DNA of 64,000 nt from Rhizobium sp. NXC24 (GTDB taxonomy: Bacteria > Pseudomonadota > Alphaproteobacteria > Rhizobiales > Rhizobiaceae), in assembly GCF_002944315.1 (NCBI RefSeq), contig NZ_CP024311.1:2704501-2768500 (forward strand), given 5' to 3'. Position 1 is the first letter of the stretch; every line of letters starts with the position of its first letter. The notes under the pieces were generated by a model that made no database searches, was not told the DNA's origin, and saw nothing but the letters and a program-made list of their open reading frames with translations. The position numbers and the translations under genes are program-made. Positions 45,005 to 53,292 of the stretch are shown piece after piece.

Positions 45005-45496
45005 CTACCAATAGTTCGAGGGCGGCGCGTCGCCCTCCAGCTCCTTCAGCCGCCGATAGGTTGCCTTGGTCGTCCCCGGCGGCAAGGCGTCGAGCGAGAA
45101 GAAGCCGCTTTCGACGATCTCGAGATTCGGCTTGCGCGGCACGGTCTGCTCGACCTCTACACGGTAGAAGACGACGTGATCGCGCTTGCTGATGTGGTTG
45201 TTGAAATAGACGTGGAAGAGCTGGGGCCGGCCCGATATCACCAGATTGCCCTCTTCCCGCAATTCCTTCGCCAGCGCCTGCTCCACTGTCTCGTGGCGCT
45301 CGACACCGCCGCCCGGCATGTGCCAGCCGGCGACATAGGAATGCCGCACCAGGAAAATCCGTCCCTCCCTGTCGAAACAGGCCGCACGCACGCCCATGGT
45401 CATGCTGCGGGTGAGCACGAAATAGCTGTGCAGCATTCTGCCGAACAGCTTGGCCCGCCAATTGCGGGCTTCGTCGGGAGCATTGCTGTCCTTCAT
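45005..45496 (-). CDS. NUDIX hydrolase
   Basis: The ATG at 45496 gives 163 residues. The Nudix box reads GGGVERHETVEQALAKELREE then GNL, so two positions differ from the consensus: Lys for the first Arg and Asn for the last Gly, although both catalytic glutamates remain. The substrate is unknown; the N-terminal helix (ARNWRAKLFGRMLHSYFVL) is shared by a group of alphaproteobacterial proteins. It lies between convergent glutathionyl-hydroquinone reductase (eight bases) and divergent metallophosphoesterase genes. Confidence 0.85.
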   Translation of the reverse strand: MKDSNAPDEARNWRAKLFGRMLHSYFVLTRSMTMGVRAACFDREGRIFLVRHSYVAGWHMPGGGVERHETVEQALAKELREEGNLVISGRPQLFHVYFNNHISKRDHVVFYRVEVEQTVPRKPNLEIVESGFFSLDALPPGTTKATYRRLKELEGDAPPSNYW

Positions 45497-45564
45497 GCCC
45501 CGGCTCCGGCGTTGTGATCCACCACCGAAAAACCGATGTATTTGTTTTGACAATAGACTGAGCT

Positions 45565-46482
45565 ATGTCTCATCTCATGTTCAAGCTCGCGCATATTTCC
45601 GACGTTCACCTGGGCCCCTTGCCACGGCTTTCGATCAGAGAACTGGCCTCCAAACGCATTACCGGATTTGTGAACTGGCACCGGAACCGGCGCAAGCATC
45701 TTTTTGGCGGGACGCTCGATCTTCTGCTCGAGGACATCAAGTCGAAGCAGGCCGATCATCTTGCCGTGACCGGCGATCTCGTCAATCTCGCCAGCGGCAT
45801 CGAGATCCGCACCGCCGCGGAATGGCTGAAGACGCTTGGTGATCCTGCCTTCACCTCCGTCGTGCCCGGCAACCACGATGCCTATGTGCCCGGCTCCTAC
45901 GAAAAGGCCATGCGCGCCTGGTATCCTTATGTCCAGGGCGACCATGCGCCTGCCGAATGGCAGGAAGACCGGCGCATTTTCCCCTATTTGCGTATTCGCG
46001 ACCGTGTCGCGTTGATCGGCTGCTCGACGGCAGTGGCAACGCCTCCCTTTGCGGCCAGCGGCTTCTATTCGGCCCGGCAGGCGCGCGAAACGGTGAATAT
46101 GCTGCGCGCCGCCGGCGAGGCCGGCCTTTTTCGCGTGGTGATGATCCACCACCCGCCGATCCGCGGCGCCACCAGCTTCTATAAGCGCATGATCGGCATA
46201 CGCCGTTTTGCCGCCGTCGTCTCGACAGGCGGCGCCGAACTGGTCCTGCATGGCCACACGCATCTCAACACGCTGCATTGGCTGAGGGGGCAAACCGGCC
46301 CGGTGCCGGTCGTCGGTATTGCATCGGCCTCGCAAGGTCCCGGCGGGCTGAAGCCGGCCGCTGCCTACAATCTCTTCACCATTGATGGCCATCCTGGCGC
46401 CTGGGAGCTCAAGGCCGAGCGCTTCAGTCTCAATGGCCGGGGTGACGATGTAGAGGACCAAGGCGTCAATATCCTGGCGTGA
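45565..46482 (+). CDS. Calcineurin-like metallophosphoesterase
   Basis: The 305-residue protein has all motifs of the dimetal phosphoesterase fold: LAHISDVHLGP (DxH), VTGDLVN (GDxx), VVPGNHDAY (GNHD), VMIHHPP and LHGHTHLN (GHxH). There is no signal peptide. Related enzymes hydrolyse cyclic nucleotides, phospholipids or nucleotides such as UDP-diacylglucosamine; the substrate is not clear from sequence. The ATG at 45565 or the one at 45577 may be the start. It is followed by a TPR protein gene after about 95 bases. Confidence 0.9.
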   Translation: MSHLMFKLAHISDVHLGPLPRLSIRELASKRITGFVNWHRNRRKHLFGGTLDLLLEDIKSKQADHLAVTGDLVNLASGIEIRTAAEWLKTLGDPAFTSVVPGNHDAYVPGSYEKAMRAWYPYVQGDHAPAEWQEDRRIFPYLRIRDRVALIGCSTAVATPPFAASGFYSARQARETVNMLRAAGEAGLFRVVMIHHPPIRGATSFYKRMIGIRRFAAVVSTGGAELVLHGHTHLNTLHWLRGQTGPVPVVGIASASQGPGGLKPAAAYNLFTIDGHPGAWELKAERFSLNGRGDDVEDQGVNILA

Positions 46483-46576
46483 TAATCTGTGGCATTTTGT
46501 GAATGCCACTTTGTCGTTTCGGTGGCGTTTTCGAATATCCGGAGCTACAATTCTCTCATCGAATTTCGGGAGGGAT

Positions 46577-47146
46577 ATGATGGGCTTTGGTGTAGCGATG
46601 AAGAGTTCCGCCGTGACCGCGCTTGCCGTGGGATTTCTGTTTGGCGCCAGCCTGCAGGCCCTCGCCGCCGGCTCAGAGAGCGACGAGACAGCACCGCCGC
46701 CGAAGACCAAAACCACGACCAAATGCACGGATGGCAAAGTCTGGGACAAGGATAAAAAGGAATGCGTGAAACCGCAGAAAAGCGGTTTTAACGACGATCA
46801 GCTTTTCCAGGCAGCACGCGAGTTCGCCTATGCCGGCCAGTATGACAACGCCATCACCGTCCTGAAGCTTGCCAAGAACCAGGACGATCCCCGCATTCTC
46901 AACTATCTCGGTTATTCCAACCGCAAGGCCGGCCGCATGGAGCTCGGCATGACGTATTATCGCAAGGCCCTGCAGCGCGATGAGAATTACATCCTCGCGC
47001 GCTCCTACATGGGCCAGGCGCTGCTCGAGCAGGGCGATGTTCAGGCGGCGCGCGTGCAACTTGTTGAAATCCGCGATCGCGGCGGTGAGAACACCTGGGC
47101 CTATCGCTCGCTGCTGCAATCGCTGAATGGTCAAATCAGCTATTGA
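46577..47146 (+). CDS. Exported TPR-repeat protein
   Basis: With the ATG at 46577 (GGGAGGGAT site) the protein is 189 residues, with a signal peptide ending in QALA-AGSESD. A short Lys- and Thr-rich segment with two Cys (CTDGKVWDKDKKEC) follows, which may form a disulphide. The rest is a TPR-like helical solenoid (LNYLGYSNRKAGRMELGMTY, ARSYMGQALLEQGDV). It is a periplasmic protein, likely a scaffold in envelope biology. It precedes the ECF sigma gene by about 210 bases on the same strand; co-regulation is possible. Confidence 0.82.
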   Translation: MMGFGVAMKSSAVTALAVGFLFGASLQALAAGSESDETAPPPKTKTTTKCTDGKVWDKDKKECVKPQKSGFNDDQLFQAAREFAYAGQYDNAITVLKLAKNQDDPRILNYLGYSNRKAGRMELGMTYYRKALQRDENYILARSYMGQALLEQGDVQAARVQLVEIRDRGGENTWAYRSLLQSLNGQISY

Positions 47147-47355
47147 GAGGTGCGCGCACTCCATTCCTCAAGATCGCGTGAGAAGTGGAGATGAAGCGCA
47201 CAACCACTTTTTGAAGACTTGCGAAACGGCACGAAAATGGTTCATACCAACACAGAACGATCCTTCGGCTCAGTTAGCTTTTTTCGAAAGAAAAGCCGTC
47301 TTTTGCCGGATGACGCCTGCAGCTCTCCAACCCCCAACGTCTCCGTGGAAAGACA

Positions 47356-47871
47356 ATGCCTACGCCGGTAGCCGCCATCGACATCAGACGAGATCTGGTC
47401 GGCCTTCTGCCGAAGCTCCGGCGCTTCGCCTTGACACTGGCCGGCGATCTGACCGACGCCGACGAACTCGTGCAGAGCGTTTGCCAACGCGGCATTGCGA
47501 AATTCCATCTGTGGAACAATGACGGCCGGCTCGAAAGCTGGCTCTACACCATGGCCCGCCATCAATGGGTGGATGAGGCCCGACGCCATCGGCTGCGGTC
47601 TGCCACCAAGGGTGGCGCGCTGGAACAAGGCGAACTGGCAGCGCCGGGCATGCGCGCCAATCCGGTCGAAGCAAGCGAAGCGCATCAGATGGTCACATCT
47701 TTGCCCGAAGGACTTGCCAGTGTCTTCCTGCTCGTCGATGTCGAAGGGCATAGCTACAAGCAGACGGCCGACATTCTTGGCATTTCCGTGTCGACGGTAG
47801 CGTCCCGGCTTTCCGGTGCCCGCCTTCGCCTCGCTACTCAAGGTCACAGCCGCTCGCCGCGAAGGTTTTAG
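47356..47871 (+). CDS. ECF-type RNA polymerase sigma factor
   Basis: The 171-residue protein has only sigma regions 2 and 4: region 2 with TDADELVQSVCQRGIAKF and WLYTMARHQWVDEARR, and region 4.2 with the helix-turn-helix in SYKQTADILGISVSTVASR. It directs transcription of a stress regulon after release from an anti-sigma factor. The anti-sigma gene starts within 12 bases of the stop codon, the usual arrangement. The regulon is unknown. I looked for an autoregulatory promoter pattern upstream and found none that is convincing. Confidence 0.92.
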   Translation: MPTPVAAIDIRRDLVGLLPKLRRFALTLAGDLTDADELVQSVCQRGIAKFHLWNNDGRLESWLYTMARHQWVDEARRHRLRSATKGGALEQGELAAPGMRANPVEASEAHQMVTSLPEGLASVFLLVDVEGHSYKQTADILGISVSTVASRLSGARLRLATQGHSRSPRRF

Positions 47872-47882
47872 CATTGCAGGAT

Positions 47883-48710
47883 ATGAAAAAAATGCCGCTC
47901 GAAACTCGCCTGTCCGCCTTTATGGACGGCGAGACGAGTCGCGAGGAGAAGGAGGAGCTGGAACGGCTCATAGCCTCCGATCCGGAAGCGCGGCGGATTT
48001 TCGATGAGCTGAAGCACGGTTCCGATGTCGGCCGCAAGGCTTTTGACGAGGTGCTGAAGGAACCGGTGCCGCTGGCGCTGGTACGCTCCATCAAAAGCGC
48101 GCAGGCACCGAAGGCGCGTGAGCCCGCCCCTCGCCTTTCCCGGCCATCCCTGAAGCTTGCTCCGACCGGTCGCCAGGCGCTCGCCGCAGCCCTTATCCTC
48201 TTCGTGGTCGGCGGCGGCATCGGCTATCTCGTCGGCATGCAGCCGTCCGGCGCACCCGCTGCGGCCCCGGCCTCACCGGCGCCGAACCGCACATGGCTCG
48301 ACGATATCGCCGCCTATCACCGCATCTATGCGCATCAACCCCGCCATATCGTCGAAGTACAGGCAACCGAGGTCGACGAGATCAGCAAATGGCTGACGGG
48401 CACTGTGGGCGTGAAATTCAATATACCGGATCTTGCCGCCGACGGGTTGGTCTTCCAAGGCGCACGCATGTTCATTGCCAACGGCAAACCGGTCGGCCAG
48501 TTGATCTATAAAGACCTCGACGGCGATGTCGTCGCCATCTGTTTCATGAAGGATGAAGGCGCCGCCGGCGACGGCAATTTTGACGAGACCATCAAGGATG
48601 ACGTGAGCATCGTATCCTGGCATCGCAGCGGTACCGCTTATGCCGTCGTGAGCCCCTCCTCCGACGCGATGCTCGACCAGATCGCTGACCGGGTATCGTC
48701 GGAAATTTGA
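47883..48710 (+). CDS. Membrane-anchored anti-sigma factor
   Basis: The ~275-residue protein has an N-terminal cytosolic region (LSAFMDGETSREEKEELE) typical of anti-sigma factors, without the HxxxCxxC zinc motif. One membrane helix follows (ALAAALILFVVGGGIGYLVG, about 100-120), then an Ala/Pro linker and a periplasmic domain with ADGLVFQGARMFIANGKP. It should hold the neighbouring sigma factor until an envelope signal arrives. Starts at TTG 47874, ATG 47883 or ATG 47892 are possible. The last domain resembles rhizobial stress sensors of unknown ligand. Confidence 0.85.
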   Translation: MKKMPLETRLSAFMDGETSREEKEELERLIASDPEARRIFDELKHGSDVGRKAFDEVLKEPVPLALVRSIKSAQAPKAREPAPRLSRPSLKLAPTGRQALAAALILFVVGGGIGYLVGMQPSGAPAAAPASPAPNRTWLDDIAAYHRIYAHQPRHIVEVQATEVDEISKWLTGTVGVKFNIPDLAADGLVFQGARMFIANGKPVGQLIYKDLDGDVVAICFMKDEGAAGDGNFDETIKDDVSIVSWHRSGTAYAVVSPSSDAMLDQIADRVSSEI

Positions 48711-48817
48711 GCTGATCCGCTGGCGCTGCTTGCGACTTCCGTTCAGCCGGGAATACAATCCATCCGCCAATCGTACCCGGAGGCTTCGTCCGATGGGGCG
48801 CATTCTGGAGATCGATC

Positions 48818-49021
48818 ATGTCCGACATTCTGCTGACCATCCCGGAGATTGACGAGCGCATCGCGGCAATAAGAGAAAATCTTCGCGAGTTGATCGAACA
48901 GGCCGCCGCATATTCCGGCGCAGCGGACGAGGAGCTCGCATCGGAGCGCATTGCCGAACAGGAAGAAGAACTCGAACGCCTGTTGAAGCGGCGCGAGGAG
49001 CTTTCCGGGCAAAAATCCTGA
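48818..49021 (+). CDS. Small coiled-coil protein
   Basis: The 67-residue product is almost entirely helical and charged, with heptad-like Glu/Leu/Arg spacing (ADEELASERIAEQEEELERL). A GGAG site lies before the ATG. It could pair with itself or another coiled coil. It lies about 110 bases after the anti-sigma gene and could share its transcript. No function is assigned; Arg/Glu-rich small frames can be spurious, but the ribosome site and length support it. Confidence 0.65.
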   Translation: MSDILLTIPEIDERIAAIRENLRELIEQAAAYSGAADEELASERIAEQEEELERLLKRREELSGQKS

Positions 49022-49072
49022 TGGCAAAAAGACGGCGGTGCTGATTTCCCCTGCCGTCTCTCGTTCGCAAGA

Positions 49073-49477
49073 TCAGCGAGACGACGCCGGCGAAATCGTC
49101 CTGGTGGCTTGCTCGCTTGAAAAGATGATGAAGGCGAACAACAGAACGCCAATGAAGATCACGATCGACGCTGCTGCAACGATCGGCTCCATCGCCATAT
49201 TGCCGAGAAGCATGAGATACAGTGCCGGCACAAGGACTGCGACGCCGGCCGTGTAGATGTAATATTGGATCATCGCCAGCCGTCTTTCCGCCTTTTGCGG
49301 GTTCAGTGCGTGGTAGCCGCCGAAGAGCGCCATGGTCACCCAGCCGAGAAGGTTGGCATGCGCATGAGCGCCGATGACGCTGTGATCCTCGGTGATTGCC
49401 ATTTTCAGGCCTATTCCAATTCCGATGATCAGAAAGATGATGGCTGTCTTGAAATAGAGATTGGCAAGACGTGGCAT
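49073..49477 (-). CDS. Small membrane protein with an HAHANLLGW motif
   Basis: The 134-residue protein has four hydrophobic helices. The second contains IGAHAHANLLGWVTMALFG, with His residues spaced as in the first helices of haem-copper oxidase subunit I, where such His residues bind haem; a further His lies in GGYHALNPQK. It might therefore bind haem or copper, but no oxidase subunits are nearby. It is conserved-looking but unnamed. It is divergent from the ABC exporter unit. Confidence 0.7.
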   Translation of the reverse strand: MPRLANLYFKTAIIFLIIGIGIGLKMAITEDHSVIGAHAHANLLGWVTMALFGGYHALNPQKAERRLAMIQYYIYTAGVAVLVPALYLMLLGNMAMEPIVAAASIVIFIGVLLFAFIIFSSEQATRTISPASSR

Positions 49478-49620
49478 GACTTCCCCCCGATAGGATTGCC
49501 GGTCGTCTAAAATATCACGTCACTCAGCCTCCCCGAAATTCAGCTTAATGGACAATAGCGGGTCAACTGCTTCGCGAGTTTCACGGAGAGGCGCCCGTAT
49601 GGATTTCTCCGCCATTTCTG

Positions 49621-49649
49621 CTGACATCAGCACCATCATGCGTTATAGA
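49621..49649 (+). promoter_or_regulatory. Putative sigma-70 promoter of the ABC exporter leader
   Basis: CTGACA at 49621-49626 and TATAGA at 49644-49649 are 17 bases apart. The start site would be near 49656, giving a leader of about 130 bases that includes a ten-codon ORF. Pattern match only. Confidence 0.5.
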
Positions 49650-49680
49650 ACCGCCAAGCGACTTCAAAGGAGAGCGTTTG

Positions 49681-49713
49681 ATGAGAACTCACGGCACAGG
49701 AAACCACCGCTGA
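49681..49713 (+). CDS. Putative 10-residue leader peptide of the ABC exporter
   Basis: The ORF encodes MRTHGTGNHR, with an AAAGGAG ribosome site about eight bases before the ATG. The codons lie inside the left arm of a perfect 8-base RNA stem (CACGGCAC at 49690-49697 with GTGCCGTG at 49720-49727), so a ribosome on this ORF would change the fold of the leader. The exporter gene starts 73 bases after its stop. Translation is inferred. Confidence 0.45.
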   Translation: MRTHGTGNHR

Positions 49714-49782
49714 AAAGCAGTGCCGTGAAGGGCTGCTTATTCGGCCCATCCATCAAATTGTTGTCTCCCGCCCCTGGAGGGC
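49690..49782 (+). promoter_or_regulatory. Attenuator-like alternative hairpins before the ABC exporter
   Basis: The stem CACGGCAC/GTGCCGTG (49690-49697 with 49720-49727) cannot form together with AGCAG/CTGCT (49716-49720 with 49733-49737), because they share base 49720 and overlap in space. A later hairpin, GCCC at 49770-49773 with GGGC at 49779-49782, covers part of the exporter ribosome site GGAGGG. No long T run is seen, so control of translation is more likely than termination. Confidence 0.45.
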
Positions 49783-49786
49783 ACTC

Positions 49787-51619
49787 ATGTTTCGTCGCTT
49801 TGAAAAGCTCGTCGATCCATTCCAGTATTATGATGATCTGAACCCGCCGTCGGATTCATGGCGGTATCTTAAAAGCAACCTGCGCCCGTTCCGCTTCGTC
49901 ATGGGAATGAGCCTTGCCCTGACCGTCATCGGTGCGGCGATCGAGATCTGGCTCATCGGCTATACCAGCCAGCTCGTGGACATTCTCGCGGCCGCTCGCC
50001 CGGATCAACTTTGGGCGTCCCACGGCGCCGAATTGCTGGCCGCCGCCGCCCTTGTGCTGATCGGGCGGCCGCTCGCCGGCTATATCAGGGAAAGCCTCGA
50101 CGACATCGCGTTTCGGCCGAATGCTGAGACCCTGTTCCGCTGGCGGGCTCATCGCCACGTCCTGCGGCAATCCGTCGGCTGGTTCCGCCAGGACTTTTCC
50201 GGACGCATCGCCAGCCAGGTGCGCGACATCGGCAATTCCGCGACCGGAGCAGCCTATGCGGTGCTGCACACGCTATCCTTCGTCACGATCTATGTCGCCG
50301 GCTCGCTATGGCTCATGGCTTCGATCGATCTGCGTCTCATCTGGCCGTTGCTCGTCTGGATCTGCTGCTACCTGGGTCTGATGGCATTTGTCATACCGCG
50401 GCTCCGCCGGGCGTCCGAGGAGTTTCAAGGCGCCTATGCCTCCCTGACGGGCATGCTGGTCGATACCTACGCCAATATCGATGTCATAAAGCTCTTTGCC
50501 AATGCGGCCGAAGAAGACCGTGAAGAGCGGGAGCGCTTCGCCGCTGCCCGCAGGAAGTTTGTGCGCGTGCAAAAGCTCGAAGTCATGGTGAATTCGAGCA
50601 TGCTGTTCCTGGGCAGCTTTCTTATCGTCGGCCTGGTCGGCTATGCCGTCATCCTTTGGCAGGCCGGCAGCGCGCCGCTCGGCCTGATTGCTGCTTCGCT
50701 CGCCTTGAGCTTCCGCATCACCGGCATGGCGGAATGGATGCTCGACGCCGTCTCGTCGCTGTTCGGCCATCTCGGCGCTATGCGGCAATCGCTGCTGACT
50801 GTGGCACAGCCGCTCGCCATTACGGATGAACCCGATGCCCGCCAGCTCATAGTCAACGGCGGCGCCATCACCTTCAACTCCGTGACGCATCATTACGGCA
50901 AGGGCAATGGCGGTCTGGACGGCGTTTCGCTGCAGATCGCACCCGGCGAAAAGGTCGGCCTTGTTGGCCGCTCCGGCACCGGCAAGTCGACACTTGTCAA
51001 TCTGCTGCTGCGGTTCTTCGATCCGGAAGCAGGCTCCATCGAGATCGACGGACAGAATATCCGCGGGATCGCCCAGGAGAGCCTGCGCAGACAGATCGGC
51101 ATGGTGACCCAGGACGCTGCCCTGCTCCACCGCCCGGTTCGCGACAACATCACCCATGGCGACCCCCGCTTCTCCGACAGCGCGATCGCAGCGGCGGCGG
51201 ACAAGGCAGCCGCAAGCGGCTTCATCGCAGCTCTCCGGGATCATGAAGGCCACACCGGCTACGACGCCCATGTCGGCGAGCGTGGCGTCCAGCTATCGGG
51301 CGGACAGAGGCAACGCATCGCGCTTGCCCGCGCCATCCTGAAGGACGCGCCGATCCTGGTGCTCGACGAGGCGACGTCGGCTCTCGACTCGGAGGTGGAG
51401 GCCGCCATCCAGGATACGCTCTATGGTGTCATGGATGGCAAAACTGTCATCGCGATCGCCCACCGCCTGTCGACCATCGCCCGCATGGATCGCATCGTCG
51501 TCCTCGATGAAGGGCGGATCGTCGAAGACGGTAGCCACGACGATCTGCTCGCGCAAAACGGCATCTATGCCGCATTGTGGGCACACCAATCCGGCGGCTT
51601 CATCGGCGACGATGTCTAA
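49787..51619 (+). CDS. ABC exporter half-transporter
   Basis: The 610-residue protein has six membrane helices and an ATPase domain with an intact GRSGTGKST Walker A (near 395), a Q-loop in MVTQDAALL, the signature LSGGQRQRIA and ILVLDEATSALD with IAHRLST. It is the same MsbA-like class as the pair at 22-26 kb. The ribosome site GGAGGG is partly inside a small hairpin. A promoter and a short leader ORF lie upstream. The substrate is unknown; drug or lipid export is typical of the family. Confidence 0.9.
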   Translation: MFRRFEKLVDPFQYYDDLNPPSDSWRYLKSNLRPFRFVMGMSLALTVIGAAIEIWLIGYTSQLVDILAAARPDQLWASHGAELLAAAALVLIGRPLAGYIRESLDDIAFRPNAETLFRWRAHRHVLRQSVGWFRQDFSGRIASQVRDIGNSATGAAYAVLHTLSFVTIYVAGSLWLMASIDLRLIWPLLVWICCYLGLMAFVIPRLRRASEEFQGAYASLTGMLVDTYANIDVIKLFANAAEEDREERERFAAARRKFVRVQKLEVMVNSSMLFLGSFLIVGLVGYAVILWQAGSAPLGLIAASLALSFRITGMAEWMLDAVSSLFGHLGAMRQSLLTVAQPLAITDEPDARQLIVNGGAITFNSVTHHYGKGNGGLDGVSLQIAPGEKVGLVGRSGTGKSTLVNLLLRFFDPEAGSIEIDGQNIRGIAQESLRRQIGMVTQDAALLHRPVRDNITHGDPRFSDSAIAAAADKAAASGFIAALRDHEGHTGYDAHVGERGVQLSGGQRQRIALARAILKDAPILVLDEATSALDSEVEAAIQDTLYGVMDGKTVIAIAHRLSTIARMDRIVVLDEGRIVEDGSHDDLLAQNGIYAALWAHQSGGFIGDDV

Positions 51620-51762
51620 TTGGATCATGCCGGGTAGCCGGTCGACGCACCGTAGCCTCCGTCCGGCACCCAGAATACGAAGGCGACCATCATCAATGGT
51701 CGCCTCACGCCAACTCCTCAGCACAATAAGGTGGCATTGGAGCTTCTCTCTGGTACCCGATG

Positions 51763-52167
51763 TCATTTCACGGGTATGACAGTCGGAGCATCCTTGTTCT
51801 TGAGCAGCACAACGATGAATTTTGCGGGTTTGGTCTTGCTTGCGTTGCGGCTGACCACGTGAATGTCGGACGGACCTTCATAGAAGGTCTCGCCAGGCGA
51901 CAGGGTGACTTCTTTTTCCCCCTTGACCTGCATCACGATCGAGCCTTCCAGAACATAGACGAATGCATTTGCGTCATGTTTGTGAATAGGATCGGAACCT
52001 CCTGGCCCATACTCGACCGATATCATCAGCCCCTCCTTGCCAGGATAATTTGGAAGGTCCTTTTTCATGAGCGATGTGACGTGCGCAGTGTTGTCAGCGG
52101 CAACCGACATCGTGCCGAGGAGGCAAACCGTAGCCGACACAAATAGTCCTAGAAAAATTGACTTCAT
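51763..52167 (-). CDS. Exported cupin-domain protein
   Basis: The ATG at 52167 has a GGGGA ribosome site and gives 134 residues with a signal peptide ending SVAA-DNTAH. The single cupin domain has HKHDANAFVYVLEGSI (first motif with two His) and a second motif PGETFYEGPSDIH, so a metal-binding beta barrel is likely in the periplasm. Many such proteins bind small molecules or act as dioxygenases; the function is unassigned. It is about 100 bases after the nitroreductase gene on the same strand. Confidence 0.82.
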   Translation of the reverse strand: MKSIFLGLFVSATVCLLGTMSVAADNTAHVTSLMKKDLPNYPGKEGLMISVEYGPGGSDPIHKHDANAFVYVLEGSIVMQVKGEKEVTLSPGETFYEGPSDIHVVSRNASKTKPAKFIVVLLKNKDAPTVIPVK

Positions 52168-52271
52168 TGTCGTAATCCCCTTGGTTGTTGAAGCATAGAT
52201 GCGCGTTGGCATGATTTCGTTTCGACTTCGAATGCTTCGGGCAAAAGCCTTCGCAGAGTGCGGGCATCGTT

Positions 52272-52988
52272 TCATACACCCAGCAATGCATCGTCTCGCA
52301 CTGTTTGCGCCCATCGTTGCGAAGTCGAATCGACGAACGTGACGGTTTCATCGAGCGGCGCCCGGCCGGTGCGGGCGTAAGGCTCAGTGACGTCCTCGTA
52401 CCCAATCGACATGCCGCAGAACAGGATGAGCCCTTCGCGCGGTGACAGGATCTCCGCGACGGTCTTGCGGTACACCGACCACGCCATTTGGGTGCAACTG
52501 TGCAACCCCTCGCCGCGCAGCAGCAGCATGACGGTCTGAAGGTACATGCCGACATCGGCCCATTGGGGTACACCCAAGTCGCGGTCGATATAGCAGAACA
52601 GGGCGGCGGGCGCGCCGAAACAATTCCAATTTGCGGAAGCAGCTCTCTGACTTGCCTCCCAGTCGCCGTCCGCAATGCCGAGCGCATGGTAGCGTTCATG
52701 GCCGAAGGCAGAGCGACGCTCGCGGTACGGAGACTTCAGTGTGTGCGGGTACATTTCGTATTCCCGCTCGTCCCAGGGGTCGCCTGCCGCCACGCGTTTC
52801 CCCGCGCGCTTCTTGAGCTCGGCAAGCGGCTCTCCGGTCATTACGTAGGTGTTCCATGGCTGGATGTTCGATCCGGAAGGGGCCCAAGCCGCGGCAAGCA
52901 GCACACGCTCCAGCACCGCCTTCGGGATATCCCGGTCGGTGAACTTGCGCACCGCCCGTCGACTCTTGACCGCCTCATATACGTCCAT
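52272..52988 (-). CDS. Nitroreductase family protein
   Basis: The 238-residue flavoprotein has the FMN-binding SRRAVRKFTDRDIP near the N-terminus and WAPSGSNIQPWNTYV near residue 36, with the C-terminal LFCGMSIGYEDVTEPYA. Members reduce nitroaromatics, quinones or halides with NAD(P)H. It may be transcribed with the cupin gene downstream. The physiological substrate is unknown. The gap between it and leuA, about 300 bases, shows no gene beyond the leuA terminator. Confidence 0.88.
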   Translation of the reverse strand: MDVYEAVKSRRAVRKFTDRDIPKAVLERVLLAAAWAPSGSNIQPWNTYVMTGEPLAELKKRAGKRVAAGDPWDEREYEMYPHTLKSPYRERRSAFGHERYHALGIADGDWEASQRAASANWNCFGAPAALFCYIDRDLGVPQWADVGMYLQTVMLLLRGEGLHSCTQMAWSVYRKTVAEILSPREGLILFCGMSIGYEDVTEPYARTGRAPLDETVTFVDSTSQRWAQTVRDDALLGV

Positions 52989-53229
52989 GATCGTTCACCT
53001 TCTAGTTGTCAGGTTCCCAATAACCAAGAGGTACCAATTCGAGATGAGCCGGCCAATTCTGCGCAGTGTTTGTCCGCGCACTGCATTTGGTTAGACGAAG
53101 CCATACCAATGGCTAGGCTAAGTCCTATCGACGCTCTGACTATTTCGTACTCAGTGGCTAGGTTCGGGCGCGCGCCTGGATAGCGGCCAGCTCGGCGTTT
53201 GCAGCGGCCAGCCCGCTGAACGACAAAAC

Positions 53230-53264
53230 AAAAAATCCCCTCGACCATATCGAGGGGATTTTGT
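53230..53264 (-). terminator. Rho-independent terminator of leuA
   Basis: ATCCCCTCGA at 53235-53244 pairs perfectly with TCGAGGGGAT at 53250-53259. On the minus strand a TTTTTTG run follows, and on the plus strand TTTTG, so it can also work in the other direction. Confidence 0.88.
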
Positions 53265-53292
53265 CTTCACGGCGCTTACTAACGGCTGAAAG

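Noticed and set aside
53009..53248. 79-codon minus-strand open frame between leuA and nitroreductase
   Set aside because: It ends at a terminator but has no ribosome site, domain or context that supports it.
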